Below, one piece after another: positions 11,985-23,904 of a stretch of 64,000 bases of DNA. The stretch is from Heterocephalus glaber. Its lineage: Eukaryota; Chordata; Mammalia; Rodentia; Bathyergidae. How positions within the stretch are numbered: position 1 is the first letter of the stretch; the number at the start of each line of letters is the position of its first letter. A program made the position numbers and the translations under genes. The stretch spans positions 7,741,952 through 7,805,951 of the forward strand of contig NW_004624795.1 in assembly GCF_000247695.1 (NCBI RefSeq). The letters run 5' to 3'. A model generated the notes under the pieces. The model was given only the letters and a program-made list of their open reading frames with translations. It was not told the DNA's origin and ran no database searches.

Positions 11985-13100
11985 TTGCTTTCCCTTTTTT
12001 CTTTCTGGCCAGTGTTCAAGAAAAAAAGACCAGTGTTCTGAGTAATAAATACATATACTGCTATCCAAATGTGCAAGTCACTGCCCTGAGGGCCTTGGAG
12101 AAAAATCAATGAGGTAAAATTCACATCCTATGGAGTTAATAATCCACTTGGGGAGACAAGACAAGCCCATGAAAAGTTAAATAGCAATTAATGAGTTCAA
12201 TGACAGTACAAGACAACAATGGAAGAGATACTGCCATGTAGTAAGTAATTAGTGGTTAAATGCTTTCTTCAGATAGCTAGTGTTATAGAGGTTTTAGAGG
12301 CGAATAAGATCCACATGAGAGGTGAATTTGTTAACCAAAACACAAGAAAATGGCCCTCCTACTTCCTCCTCCTGAAGGAAGATGAAAATACCAAAGTTAA
12401 ATATGTACTTACATTTCAAGTGAGTAATTTCAAGTGTTTTAGTGTAAAATGAACATTAATTAACTAGCTTTCCAGGCTCACAATGTGTGGTAATCAGCCA
12501 CCAAACGTTGTTTCCTAACAATTTCAGTTATGCTGTTTTTAGAAGAAATGTGTACATTAGACTAAAAGATTCTGATGGAAATCAGGACACCTGGTATAGG
12601 GGAGTCTCCTGGAAAAGACTCTCTCACAGCCAGAGCCGCAGGGTGGCACTGGCCCTGGATGGCATAGATGGAGTTGAGAATTGGCAGAGTACAGAAAAAC
12701 TCAGAGCTCAGAAAAAACCTGCTCCCCTCAGTACGAAGGATAGCACAGGAATAGCTGAATTCTAAAATGTTCTAGAAAGACGAAGCCAGAACACCTACAA
12801 GGGGGTCCCTTGGGTGAAACTTCTCTCCTATATTCACCAGCTTACTGCAGGGACCCTTACTCCTTAGACGTTTGGAGAAAGGGCTTATTCCTAGATGTGC
12901 TACCAAGTTCACGTTTAAGTGTATGCACTGATTTCTATCCTTTTTGAACCACTTGAGCTCCCGTTTGTTTTACAAGATGGCCTGTTTGTATCAACAGCAT
13001 AGCTGTTGAACTCCCCAGGGGTTCCTGCTCCACAAGAAGGTGGGAGACCCGTGGGCAGCCCTGTGGGCTGGATAATCCTTTTATAAGTCCTGTGTCTATG
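11985..13100. other. No recognisable feature
   Basis: AT-rich intronic sequence. The short frames at 12252-12452 and 12487-12765 show no recognisable domains. Confidence 0.5.
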
Positions 13101-13104
13101 TTTT

Positions 13105-13800
13105 TGAGACGGGTGCAACTGTGGAAATCAGTGTGGAGATTCCTCAAAAATTAGGACCAGAGGTCCCATTTGACCCAGCTGTCTCCCTTTTTGGTATCTT
13201 CCCAAAAGAATTAAAAGCATCCTACCACAGTGATACATGTGCACCCATGTTCATAGCAGCCCAGTTTGTAATAGCTAAAGCTTGGAAACAGCCCAAATGC
13301 CCATCAACCAATGAATGGATAATGAAGATGTGTTTTTTTATACAATGGAGTACTATTCATCCATAAAGAAGAATAAATTTGAGACATTTATAGCCAAATG
13401 GATGCACCTAGAGACCATAAGTGAAATAAAGCAGACACACATGTGTAAATATCACATTGCTTCTCTGGTGTGAGAAACTGAAAGTGTGAATAAGGACCAA
13501 CATGTATAAACGATATTGTGAAGTAGGAAGAAAATGTTTGGAAAGGACCATAAAGGAGGTGGGAGAGGGAAAGGAAGGGAAAAGAAAACAAAAATGAGAA
13601 AAGAAAGATAAAATGGAAGCAAATTTCTTGTAAATAAGAAGGGGAAGAGAGGTAGAAGGGAGGGGAGAGGAACGGGAAAAAATGTGAATCAAGATAGATC
13701 ATGTACAGGTACAAATTCCATATGATGAATGTGATCATTATGTGTATTTAAATTGTACCATTAAACTTGATGATAAAACAAAACAAAGCAACAACAACAA
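13105..13800 (+). mobile_element. L1 LINE, ORF2 end plus 3' UTR and A-rich tail
   Basis: Parallels the copies at 1-655 and 38385-39300: AACTGTGGAAATCAGTGTGGAGATTCCTCAAAA, CATTTGACCCAGCTGTC, CACAGTGATACATGTGCACCCATGTTCATAGCAGC, GGAAACAGCCCAAATGCCCATCAACC, ATACAATGGAGTACTATTCATCCATAAAGAAG, then an L1 3' UTR rich in GGAAAGGAAGGG purine tracts and a tail of AACAAAACAAAGCAACAACAAC. It starts at the very end of ORF2, so it is a 5'-truncated copy. Dead element. Confidence 0.88.
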
Positions 13801-13805
13801 AAACA

Positions 13806-14050
13806 GCATAGCATAGTGCTGAGGAATGTAACCCAAATGAAACCCAAATGCCTGGGTTCAAATTTCAGTTCTATCACTATGATATTGAGCAAAATGCACA
13901 TGCATCCATTGAGTTTCAGTTTGCCTAGCCATAAATGAGAAGGCTAACAATACTGAACTCACAATATTGTCATTAGCCCTAAATGGCAGGCAAGTTTTAG
14001 AACAATTCCTGGTACTTAGTAAAGTACCTGATAAATAAAAGCCTGTCATA
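13806..14050 (+). mobile_element. MIR SINE
   Basis: Contains CAGCATAGCATAGTGCTGAGGAATG, TGCCTGGGTTCAAATTTCAGTTCTATCACTATGATATTGAGCAAA, GTTTCAGTTTGCCTAGCCATAAATGAG, AATTCCTGGTACTTAG. A well-kept MIR layout. It directly abuts the A-rich end of the preceding L1. Confidence 0.8.
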
Positions 14051-14186
14051 CCCCGCCACTGCATTCTTCTAATTACTTAACACGGCAGCTACAGGGATAA
14101 CTGTGTCTCCTCCTCTGGGACTAACACTGGCCCTACGAAGAGAAATATAACACTTCAGAATTGATCAGTTCAATGCTCCCATTTCT

Positions 14187-14245
14187 GGCTTTGTATATAT
14201 ATATGTATTTGGCTTTGTATATATATATGTATGTATTTGGCTTTG
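14187..14245 (+). repeat. Short tandem duplication with (TA)n core
   Basis: A unit of about 24-28 bases (TGGCTTTG followed by TATATATATATGTATT) occurs twice head to tail and a third partial TGGCTTTGCG follows. It looks like a local slippage or unequal-exchange product. Confidence 0.85.
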
Positions 14246-14249
14246 CGTA

Positions 14250-15060
14250 TCTTGCCCCAGCCCTGAGTTCATCAACAGAGGCCAAGTTTAGTAATTCATT
14301 TCTGACCTTCTCTTTGTCTAGGAGGCCTTGATGTCAGATCCAGTGTTTCTTTTTGGGTTAGTCTATCTCAGTCATGAGACACCAGACCCACCAGCGGCTG
14401 GGCCCCTCTACTACTTTGCTCTGTCCCTTCCTTCGATCTTGTCTGTGGCAGGACTGCTTGAATGATGGCTGCCCATGTGCCTGGTCACCTTCCCTCGTCC
14501 TGTTCCTCACCACCTCCTGTGCCTCCAACTACCTGACTGGCTTCCGCCTTGCCACCAGTTTTGATTTGGCATGGAGTCCACTCAAATACTGCCAGAGTTT
14601 TCCTTATGCCAGAGAGAGACTCAAAAGGCTGAATCACCCCTCTCTGACAGACATAGCACAAGGGCTGAGCTCCTTCCGAGCTTTCTCAGAGGATTCATCT
14701 CCTTTGCATCACCTCTTTCTCAGTTGGTTTGTCACAAGAAGTCACGGATGCCATTCAGAATTCCTGATTCTGCTATTATTGGCAAAACTGTCTCTTCAGC
14801 ATTACAATGGAAGACCTAGGTGAAAAGGGATATTGCCTTAAAAGAAATAACTGCTGCCTAGCACACAAGCTCACAGTAATATGTAGATCAGAAAAAGTTG
14901 CTGAATAGCTCTTCCATAAATCACTCTACAAAACCTAGGTATGTGAATCCATGAACTCATTCTGTAATTTTCACTAGAAGGACAGCTTCCAGAAAAGAAG
15001 GGATTTGCAGTCACCTGGGAGAGATCACACAAAAAGGGAAAAAATTTTGGGCATTATTGG
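14250..15060. other. No supported gene
   Basis: A 149-codon open frame (14374-14823, + strand) is the longest in the intron, but it has no recognisable domain and no sign of splice or promoter context. Part of the composition resembles a diverged L2, which would explain its pyrimidine-rich character. Confidence 0.45.
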
Positions 15061-15064
15061 CCCC

Positions 15065-15078
15065 CTCTCTCTCTCTCT

Positions 15079-15128
<50 letters not shown>

Positions 15129-15131
15129 GCG
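15065..15131 (+). repeat. Compound (CT)n(CA)n(CG)n microsatellite
   Basis: A CT run passes into about 23 CA units and ends with CGCGCG. Uninterrupted. Confidence 0.97.
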
Positions 15132-15220
15132 CCAAGCCAAAATTATTAAGTTCCAATCATTAAGAAAGCATTAGGTCAAGCAAATTCTTTGCAGTTCAGA
15201 TCACACAGCATGAGTTTGTG

Positions 15221-15428
15221 TCTCCCAGTGTGGGGCACAGGACAGGCCTGTAATGGCAGGACTCTGGGAAGCTGAGGCAGAAGGATGGCAAGTTCGAGCC
15301 CTGCCTGGGGAATTTTGCAACTTAGTGAGACCTTGACTCAAAATTAAAGAAAAAAAAGACTCGGGGGATGTAGGGCAGTGCAAAGGCCTTGGGTTCAATC
15401 CCTAGCACTGGGAAAGCAAGCAAGCAAG
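15221..15428 (+). mobile_element. B1-ID composite SINE
   Basis: B1 half: GTGGGGCACAGGACAGGCCTGTAATGG, GGAAGCTGAGGCAGAAGGATGGCAAGTTCGAGCC-CTGCCTGGGGAATTTTGCAACTTAGTGAGACCTTG. A-rich linker. ID-like half: GGGGGATGTAGGGCAGTGCAAAGGCCTTGGGTTCAATCCCTAGCACTGG. Ends in a GCAA-type tail. Confidence 0.85.
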
Positions 15429-15606
15429 GCTATCTCTTGGCCAACAGCACAGCTTCTGCCATTGCCTCTCATCTCCAGGTGCCTAGGAACTGTGGGCAAG
15501 AAGCTAGTCATTAGGAGCTCTGACCTACTTGCTCCTGCCCTGCCCCTGGTGCACCTCTTGGGAAGTGACAATTATTATTGTAGCATTGACTCCCCAAATT
15601 GAAAAA

Positions 15607-15664
15607 ATTTTTTTTTTCCAGTACCGGGGGTCGAACTCAGGACCTTGTGCTTGCAAAGCAGGCC
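15607..15664 (-). mobile_element. Truncated ID SINE, antisense
   Basis: Reverse complement of the ID 3' half: T run, then CCAGTACCGGGGGTCGAACTCAGGACCTTGTGCTTGCAAAGCAGGC. The tRNA 5' half with the A box is missing, so the copy is 5'-truncated. Confidence 0.85.
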
Positions 15665-17764
15665 CAAACTGAAATTTCATGCACAATATAGTTCTAACTT
15701 ATTTCATTCTGTAGCAGACAGGCCTTTCTACACTCCTCAGGCAGAACTACCCAAATAGCCATTCATGCAGCTTGGGGAGGAAGACAAGTAAGGAAGATTC
15801 CACAAAGCAGACAAATGGGCCACAAAGCCACATTTACATAAAGAATCTGCAGATGTTGGGGAGCAAGGTAATGGGTGTAACACAGGTGAAGCAAAATGTA
15901 AGGTGCACCCCAAAACACAGTAACTAAGATAAATAATATTCTGATACAAAATTTTGAAAAACAAAATTGAACTCAAAAACATATACTGTGAACAAAATAG
16001 CTGAGCTTTAAGTAAAAGGGTTTAACAGTGCCATGGTGAGGCATTTTCAAGCCTAAGGCTAAAGGAAAATCTGTAACACTGAACCTGACTTCGTTAAAAA
16101 TTTGGATATTTTATTCAGCGTGGATTTTTGGGTACTAATTTAGAGTTTTAAAACATGTTTCATTAAAGTGTCACACATCTCAATTTCTGAGATTTTTGGC
16201 CCCCTTTTAAATTTGCACCCGAGGAAATCATCTCCTTTAACTCAGCCTTATTTCTGCCCAGCTCCAAATTACGGATAATCTTTGTGTCAGCAGAAGGAGG
16301 AAAAATATTGTCTTCTGATATAGCTTTCCACAATGCTAGTACCATTTTATTTTTAAAAAAGAAAAAAAAAATCAGAGGCATAGGAAATGGAGATCAGTTC
16401 TTACATAAGCATTCTGTAAAAGGTTAAAGGAGAGATTGTGATTAGAAAGCTCCCAGTTTAACACAGACTTCTCCATTTCTGTCATATGTTGGCTTTTGTT
16501 TGGAAATAAATTCCTTTTGAATCAGTAGCTTCTTATCTGTGCACCACCAAAGACTAATATTTCTCTCTCACCTTCACTAAGGCCCTGGGCTTTGGAAAAA
16601 AATCATCAAAGCTTTATGAAGAAGTTCTGTACACCATAGAATAGGTCGACATGTCTGTATTTGTGACACTTGTGAATCACAGGTTCTGATCAATGGGAGA
16701 GAAATGGGATTGTTAGAATGAGCGGAAACAAAGGTAGAGGTACTTGACCTGCAAATTGGCTTGTCAGCTTTGTCAAGGTTGTCAGTGTTTTGTGAGATAG
16801 CCTGAAATTTTGAGTTCTTAAAAATAATGATGGTAAATATTAATTAGAAGGATTGAGAAGTATAGCATATTTTCACCTAGATTTATAGAAAGGTAACAGT
16901 TTGGTATTCTCGTAACAGGATCAAATATAGAGGTTTTTATTTAATGGTCAAAAAGAAATCTCAGTGTTCATGGCCAACTTCCTACTCCTGTGATGGACAA
17001 GAACTTCTGAGGCAGAAACCACTTTTTGTTTGTTTGTTTTGTTTTGTTTTTTGGGGGAAAAAATCAGGTATGAGAGAACACTGAAAGAGAATTGGTAGAA
17101 CAATGAGTTTCTGAGCAAATATTCATGGATAGATAGCTCATAAATATATGGCATGTAGGCCTTGATGTGATTTATTAAGAAAATGACATTTTCAGGTGCT
17201 TTTTGAGGTTCTCTACTAAAATCCAGGCTCTGTGAGTTGCAGGAACCTTCTGTGTGACCCAATATCTTACAGAGGGGTGACCCCAGACAGACTTAACAAG
17301 TATTTACTGAAGAAGTGAATTGACAAGTGAGCTCTTTATCATCTTCAACAGGTGAGTCTACTTCAAGAGACATCAGGACTCAAGCAGTATACCTTTAAGA
17401 CAGATACAGGTATTCAACAGAAATCGAGTCTTGGGCTCGTTTTGTAAAACAACATCTTGTGAAGAACAGTCATTAGGAGATACCGTAGAGCTCCTCATTC
17501 ATTTCTATCTATGGCTAATATAGCAAAGATCCACAGCTAATACAGTGCAGAGTCTTGCATTGGCTCCATTTGGACTCTCCCACCTCTTGTGGGAGATACC
17601 ACCCAATCCCAACCATGCCTTCTTATGTTTGTCTTCATTTTTGTTGGGTGCTCTATCTTGTCCTTTCTGCCTCTCCTACATGGCTTCACCCTTATCTTCA
17701 TCTCCTTTATACAACTTCCTATCATGAAAAAAATAACTTTTTTCCAGCATAGATAATTTTCATG
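15665..17764. other. No recognisable feature
   Basis: AT-rich intronic sequence. A GTTTGTTTGTTTTG run lies at about 17026-17050. Nothing coding is evident. Confidence 0.5.
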
Positions 17765-17767
17765 CAC

Positions 17768-17910
17768 TTTTTAAGCTAGTCCTCACAATAAAGCAAAGCT
17801 TTCATTGGTGCTATTCTAGGGATGGAGAAATTGAGGGACAGAAGTTAAGCGTCTTGGCCCCAGTCTTCAGTAAGTGATGGATCTGGCATTCAGAACCAGG
17901 TTCTCCTTCC
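17768..17910 (-). mobile_element. MIR SINE, antisense
   Basis: Antisense MIR words: TAGTCCTCACAATAAAGC, GGGATGGAGAAATTGAGGGACAGAAGTTAAG, AAGTGATGGATCTGGCATTCAGAACCAGG. Confidence 0.65.
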
Positions 17911-18084
17911 TCACTCTCTCACTACCTTCCTATGGATACAGAATTCTGTCATACCAGTCTAGTATATAGCATGTCATTGCTCAATGTCTAACATAAAAGG
18001 TGACATAGATCCCCTAGGAAGGTATGGGTGATACTGGAGACACTTGTATCTTTTTTTGCCTATGAAATATAATTATAATTCTTT

Positions 18085-18540
18085 GCCCTCATATATGGTT
18101 TTACCTTCCATAGTTTCAGTTACCTGTCATGACTGTGGTCTGAAAATAGAAAATTCCATGAATAAGAAATTCATAGGTTTTAATTGCATGCCATTCTGAG
18201 TATCACGATGAAGTCTCACAGCATCCCACTCCATCCCACCTGGGATGTGAATCACCTCTTAATCCAGCATATCCACAATGTATACGTGGCCTTCCCGTTA
18301 GTCACTGATCTATCTTGGTTGTCAGGATGCCTGCGGTGATGTCACAGTGCTTGTGTTCAAGGAACCCTTATTTTATTTAATAATGGCCCTAAAGTGCAAG
18401 GCAGTGATGCTGGTAACTTGGATATGCCGAAAAGAAGCTGTGGAGTGCTTCGTTTAAGTGAAAATGTGAAAGTCTGTGACAGGTATGCGTGTATCTAAGG
18501 AAAAATCTGTAATATAGAGAGTTTGGTATTATCTGACCCC
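18085..18540 (+). mobile_element. Tigger-like (pogo) DNA transposon, 5' part
   Basis: The segment runs TATATGGTTTTACCTTCCATAGTTTCAGTTACC, GTGGTCTGAAAATAGAAAATTCCA, AGTCTCACAGCATCCCACTCC, CTGATCTATCTTGGTTGTCAGG and GTTCAAGGAACCCTTATTTTATTTAATAATGGCCC, then AGTGATGCTGGTAACTTGGATATGCCGAAAAGAAGC. This matches the 5' non-coding part and the beginning of the transposase frame of a pogo/Tigger element. The frame is broken immediately after its start, and the rest of the transposase is absent. Subfamily uncertain. Confidence 0.65.
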
Positions 18541-18639
18541 CAGTGCATTTCTTGGAACATATTTTCTATACAAGAGTTTCATAATCTGGCTTTTCTAATT
18601 ACCTGGTATTTACAAAGCACTCAGCCATGCCGACGTGGC

Positions 18640-19256
18640 AGGATTCCCTGCCCTCCATCTTCATGCCCCTAAGTCTCTGCAGCTGCTGCATCCTCTGCAA
18701 TGTTACTCACACCCTGTTTACCTGGCAAACTCCTCCTCATCTTTCTAGAACCTGCTTACGCACGACTTACGAAACTTGCCGCCTGAGGCTTGCTCTCCAC
18801 CCTGCCCACGTACTATTGCTTCGGCAGCTTCTCATAGCTCTCAGGATAAAGTCCAGATCTTTGTACATGACAGTCAAGCCCCTTCACCATCTGCCTCTTG
18901 CTTACATCTTCAGTCTTAGGTACCATGGTTTCTCGCACCGTTCCCCATCTCTACTGGATGACTTTCGGTTTGCATGTGTACATCACAGCCTGGCTCTCTT
19001 CTCAGCTTGTGTGTACATAGCTTCCTCTGCCTCCCCCACTCACTCTGCTGGAAAAATTACAACTCAATCTTCCACAACCTGTTGGCTGAGATGTCGTTTT
19101 CTTTGAGACCCTTCCTGGCTGAGTGCTTCTACTCTCAAGGTACCTCCTCGCCAGTGTCTCACTGACAAGTACTTAGTGCCTGACTCTGTCAATGTGATCC
19201 TTAGTTCTTTTCTTCTTTTATACATTCTCTGCTTGTCCCAGAGAAAGTCCACAATT
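18640..19256 (+). mobile_element. L2 LINE, 3' region
   Basis: Recognisable L2 blocks in order: CAGGATAAAGTCCAGATCTTTGTACATGACAGTCAAGCCCCTTCACCATCTGCC, then CTGGCTGAGTGCTTC and TTAGTGCCTGACTCTG near the end. The 159-codon frame at 18627-19106 is an L2 by-product, not a gene. An ID element is inserted just after its end. Confidence 0.7.
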
Positions 19257-19262
19257 GCATTC

Positions 19263-19350
19263 TTTTTTTTTTTTTGGTACTGGGGATCAATCTCAGGACC
19301 TAGCGCATGTGAGGCAGGCGTGGTGCCACTGAGCTAAATTCCTCCACCTC
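19263..19350 (-). mobile_element. ID SINE, antisense
   Basis: T run, then GGTACTGGGGATCAATCTCAGGACCTAGCGCATGTGAGGCAGGCG and GTGCCACTGAGCTAAATTCC, the reverse complement of a full ID unit. More diverged than the copies at 20.7 and 45.0 kb. Confidence 0.9.
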
Positions 19351-19354
19351 ATTA

Positions 19355-20635
19355 CATTCTTGATTTACAGATTATTCTCCATCCTTCCAATCACCATTTT
19401 ATATAGTTTTGGTTGCTTACTCAGCCTTAGATCCTAACCGTTCACTCACTCATTCTTTCACTCACTCCCCCAACAGCTGTAGAATACTCTCCATGTGCTC
19501 GGTACTATTCTAGGCATGAAGAGAATGAAAAGCCTCTGTTCTCATGATGTTTTCATTCTGGTGAGGGACTCAGACCAGAATAAAAAAGATAAGCACACAA
19601 TGTAATGTACGCTAGTGATACTTGCTAAGGGTACACATGTGGATATGATATTGTCCATACTATCCTGGACAGGCCTATTAAATCTCTCTGAAACTCAGTG
19701 TCACAAAATGACATAATAAAATGGCACAAATAATATCTGCACTAAATACCTAGCATGGTTGCTATGGGGCTCAGGTATAAAGGAATAAGAAAGCACTGTT
19801 TGAAAACATATCAAGTATATGTCTTTATTATTATTTTAATTTTGGTGCAAATGTGGTCTCTATTTACCCATTCCAAAAGTCAACACATGAATTTAAAAAA
19901 TGCATCAGTCATTTAGATATTTGAAAATGAGCAAAGGTCTGGCTGACAGCTTCAGTCTTCATCTGAACATCTGGTTAACCTATCTGCATGCTGTGCACTT
20001 GAAAGCATCCACCTCGAGGATTATTATTTTTTCTTTATACTATTGACACAATGGTGATTTTCCTGTCTCAATATAAATTGTAAATGAGCATTTTCAAGCC
20101 CACTTTGGAAAACAAGCTAAGCAGGCCTGTCCATCTTGTATAAATGTTATTTATATTTCTATGCAGCTCATTTTTATTTGGGACATATGTGAGTGCCAGC
20201 AATGTGTGGGAGAACATTAAATCATTCCCCATGAAACTTAGGAACCAAATTTAATTCTGCAACTGCTCGCAAATTTTTTTGAAAAAAGCAACATACTTTT
20301 TCTTCTTATGAGCTTTATAAAGGATTAGTACATAAAAATAAACTAAGTCATGCCTCTTCTCTATTGCATTTGTTAAAGGAGGGTATGCACCATTTGAAAG
20401 GTGCCTAGGATTAAAGTGACAGTGTAGTTAATGGGGTGAGTAGAGGTCTCTTTATTATATACACATATTTTGTATTTGTTTGCAATTACTCAATAAGATG
20501 TGAGTCCACGGTCATAGTAATTCAGAGGACTTCAAAGGCTGAAATTCCTCTTAGCCTTCCCTCCCCTACAACACTCCAATCTTGAGGAATTACTTGTATC
20601 AGTGCGGTGTGCATCCTTTTAGAAATTAGCCATGT
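19355..20635. other. No supported gene
   Basis: AT-rich intronic sequence. The stretch 19440-19610 (TCACTCATTCTTTCACTCACTC, then TGTGCTCGGTACTATTCTAGGCATGAAG) resembles a common ancient mammalian repeat, but I cannot assign it. Confidence 0.5.
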
Positions 20636-20639
20636 GATT

Positions 20640-21130
20640 ATAAAATATATATGCATTTTTATATAGATAGCATGCTATACATATTTTCTAGCATGTACTT
20701 TACCTTTTTTTTTCTTTGGTACCGGGGATGGAACTCAGGTCCTTGTACTTGCGCAGCAGGCAGCGAAACCACTGAGCTAAATCCCCGGCTCATAGCATGT
20801 ATTTTTAAATCCATATACTGGAAGTCTCACCATGCAGGGACACAGAGTTGTATTCCATTCTTTTTCACTTTTGCATAGTATTATAGAATGTGGATCCACC
20901 ACAGTTTATCAACCACAATCCAGGGGACATTTAGGCTATTTCCTATGTCTTCATGGTGTCCATGCTTCCTAATATACATGTATTACAGATATTTCTCCAG
21001 GGGATACATTGAGAGATATAATTTTGGCTTGAGGGGTAGTTACTTCTCCCTACCCATTTAAATTTTAATAGTCACTGCAGACTTGTTCTCCAATCACAGC
21101 GCCAATTTTCACTTTCACCAGCAGGATCCA
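20640..21130 (-). mobile_element. Old L1 fragment, antisense, split by an ID insertion
   Basis: The stretch from about 20800 has L1 ORF2 antisense words: TTGCATAGTATTATAGAATGTGGATCCACCACAGTTTATCAACCA, GGACATTTAGGCTATTTCC and TTCACTTTCACCAGCAGGATCC. It is interrupted at 20702-20792 by an ID element with a target-site duplication. Strongly diverged. Confidence 0.6.
20702..20792 (-). mobile_element. ID SINE, antisense, with 13-bp target-site duplication
   Basis: T run, GGTACCGGGGATGGAACTCAGGTCCTTGTACTTGCGCAGCAGGCAGCGAAACCACTGAGCTAAATCCCCGGC. The flanks TAGCATGTACTTT (20689-20701) and TAGCATGTATTTT (20793-20805) differ at one base and are the target-site duplication. Good preservation suggests a relatively recent insertion. 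Confidence 0.95.
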
Positions 21131-21289
21131 GTCCAGCTGAGGAGCATCTTTGTGCTGCCATAGGGAGGGACTGCAGAAGAAAGGAGAAGCTGGTGTCCTT
21201 TAGCTTTTTGTGAGTTACAGACACATGCTCAGTAGGTAAGTAAGTCCTACGAGTGTGGAAGGAACTTAACTGTTAACAGTTATCACCTT

Positions 21290-21391
21290 GGGCCAGGGAT
21301 TTAGCTCAGTGGTTTTGCTGCCTGCTGCGCAAGCGCGAGGACCCGAGTTCGATCTCCAGTACCAAAAACAACAACAACAATAACAAAAAAA
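21290..21391 (+). mobile_element. ID SINE with intact tRNA-like promoter boxes and target-site duplication
   Basis: GGCCAGGGATTTAGCTCAGTGG holds the A box and CCGAGTTCGATCTCC the B box of a tRNA(Ala)-derived pol III promoter; an ACAACAACAATAACAAAAAA tail follows. Flanks CAGTTATCACCTT (21277-21289) and CAGTTATCTCCTT (21394-21406) are a 13-bp duplication with one mismatch. It lacks an intact cloverleaf and an anticodon arm, so it is a SINE and not a tRNA gene. Confidence 0.95.
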
Positions 21392-21544
21392 TCCAGTTAT
21401 CTCCTTTTCAATATAATTAGTTCCTTCTCTGTGCCTTCTCTTTTTCTTCCATTTTTATTAGATATCTGATATCAGGTATCCTTTGTACTTATAGTGCCTT
21501 TGACCCTAATGATACAGTCCTTTGGAATTACAGCAGCTACCATT

Positions 21545-21765
21545 TATTAGGTAACATATACTTTGCATGCACTATTTCAGCTAATCTTCAAATTAACTCT
21601 TTGAGGTAGGTACTTTTTTGATTGATATTTTGGAGATTAGGATCAAATACGTGTATGAATCTACTCAGGGTCATAACATCTATCAAGCAGTAGAGCAGAA
21701 AGCTGAACTTGGAGTGGATGATTCCGAAGCCAGTCCGGGGCTGAGAATCCCCAGTAATCACTTCC
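21545..21765 (-). mobile_element. MIR SINE, antisense
   Basis: Antisense MIR order: TAACATATACTTTGCATGCACTATTTCAG, CTAATCTTCAAATTAACTCTTTGAGGTAGGTAC, AGAGCAGAAAGCTGAACTTGG. Confidence 0.7.
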
Positions 21766-22889
21766 TCTTTTGCCTGTCCAAGGCTCTTTGTCTCTCTCCT
21801 ATCAGGCACTGCTTTCTACATTGTACTAGTTATTTGTGAATAGGATTTCTCTTATCTTTATCTTATTATTAACTTCTCAACTGAAAGGTGCATGGCCCAG
21901 TCACCTCTGCCTCTACCATGTTTTGAAACATGCATTACTTCAAACACAGTAGGAACTCAATAAATATATTTTGAAAGAAAGACAAACTCACCATTCAACC
22001 TCATGAAATTTCTCCCATTCAATCAAAGATCACTGAGTTCCCCCAAGCTGAGACGGAGACTGACCTTCATAGGTCACCCAGTGAGGCTCCTTCCTGGAAC
22101 TAATTCACACATTCGAACCTCCAGGCATGGATGGCTTAGTCCATTCTCTAGCATTAGGAAGCTTTTGCTTTATGGTCCTATTGATACAGGATCTAATGCT
22201 CATGGTAAATTAATTTATCTGATGCTTTAATTAGAACTTATTTGTCTTAATTTATCGGCTGAAGCTTGCTGCTCTACACATCAATGCTCTGTTTCCTATT
22301 GTTTATTCTAGTGTCCTTATTCTAGTACTGAACTTGTTTCCAGTCTTTTGGGTATGTCTTTATTCTGCCTTCCAACTCAGCTTCTGATGGAAGCCTGATT
22401 TGATTGACTTGTTCCATGCCAACTCCACCTCTGGACATGATTTCATAAGTCACATTCCCATCCATACTCAGCTTCCCAAGGGTGAATCATAACCCTGTCC
22501 ATGACTAATGCAGGCTCTCAAGATTTTCACTTAGACCCAGAATCCTGGGCTCCTGTTAATTTGCATGGAAATTTGGACGATGCATAACAATTACTGTAAC
22601 AAGGGCTGTTAGTGTTCCCTTGAAGGTAGTAGGCTTTATGCCAAGAAGATCAAGACTCCACTCTCCCTCTATCTCCAGCCCACTGACCCTGAAAGCCATA
22701 CTCCCTAGTGTCTATTCCAGTGGTCCTTAATAGCTATTGAGACCTTATTAAACTTCTGATTATCACCCAAATTAGCATTTAATTATATATGGTTTTATTT
22801 GTTGTATGTGGTTTATTGTTTCCCTTATTGAGCTAAATGGTTCTTAAAAGCAGACACTGCACTGTAATCTCATTATCATCACTATCCTG

Positions 22890-23110
22890 GTAAACACTTA
22901 TTTAACTTACTGTGTGCAAATTACTTTACACAAATCAATTAATTTAATCTTTACAAGAATCCTATGAGGTAGATGTCATTATCTCCATTTCACAGATGAG
23001 AAAATAGAGCCACAGAGAAGATAAGCTGCTTGAACAAGTTCACATGGGCTATGCGGTAAAGCAGGTATTTAAATATGGGCAGTCTGGCTCTAGAGTCTGA
23101 GCTCACTGGC
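22890..23110 (-). mobile_element. MIR SINE, antisense (well preserved)
   Basis: AATTAATTTAATCTTTACAAGAATCCTATGAGGTAGATG, TTATCTCCATTTCACAGATGAGAAAATAGAGCCACAGAG, GGCAGTCTGGCTCTAGAGTCTGAGCTC: the full antisense MIR layout. Confidence 0.85.
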
Positions 23111-23129
23111 TAAGACCTCTTCTTCCATG

Positions 23130-23900
23130 TGAAGGAAGGAACTGAATAGATATTTCTCAAAAGAAAGTCTTTAATGTCCAGCAAGTATATAAAAGTGGTC
23201 AATATCCCCAGTCATCAGAGAAATAAAAATTCAAACCACAATGAGATGTCTTATTCCTGTTAAAATGGTCAGTATAGAAAAAGGCAAAAGAAAACAAGTG
23301 TTGGTGAAATTATGGAATAAAGAGAACCCCTGTGCTCAGTGGGTGGAAATATAAACTAGTATAGGCATTATGTAAAATGGTAAGGAGGGCGTTAAAACTG
23401 AAAACAGAAGGAACATGGAGCCCAGTAATCTCACTACTGGGTATATCTCCGCAGGAAACGAAGTCAGTGTGTTAAAGAGACATCTACACTTACATTTCCC
23501 TGCAGCATTGTTCACAGTAGCCAAGCTACAGAGACCACCTAAAGGGCCATCAACAGATGAATGGATAAAGAAAATTCAGTTTACATACACGATGGAGTAC
23601 TATCTGCCTTAAAGAAAGAAGCAAATTCCATTATCTGCAGCAACATGAACGAACTTGGAGGACATCATTAAGTAAAATAAATCAGAATGTCAAACACTGA
23701 CTAATCTCACTTATCTGTAGAAACTAGGAGCAGAGAGTTATACAAGAATGGAGGGTGGGGGACTGGGGAGACATTGGACAAGGAACACAAAATTTCACCT
23801 AAACAAGGGGAATAAGTTCAAGAGGTCTATTGTACATCATGGTGATGGTAGTTGGAAAAAATACGTTGCATACATGAAAACTGCTAAGACAGATTTTTTT
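23130..23900 (+). mobile_element. L1 LINE, 3' part of ORF2 and 3' UTR
   Basis: L1 blocks in order: ATTTCTCAAAAGAAAGTCTTTAATG, ATCAGAGAAATAAAAATTCAAACCACAATGAGATG, CCCAGTAATCTCACTACTGGGTATATC, TGCAGCATTGTTCACAGTAGCCAAGC, GATGAATGGATAAAGAAAATTCAG, GGAGTACTATCTGCC. Frame broken at several positions; dead copy. It belongs to an older L1 subfamily than the copies at 13.1 and 38.4 kb, judged by its different 3' UTR. Confidence 0.85.
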
Positions 23901-23904
23901 TCGT

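Noticed and set aside
14374..14823. 149-codon plus-strand frame
   Set aside because: No recognisable domain, pyrimidine-rich composition like diverged L2, no sign of a promoter or splice sites.
18627..19106. 159-codon plus-strand frame
   Set aside because: Lies in L2 3' sequence.
21290..21360. Possible tRNA gene
   Set aside because: A and B boxes are present but the anticodon arm does not fold properly and an A-rich tail and target duplication follow; it is an ID SINE. The same holds for the other ID copies.
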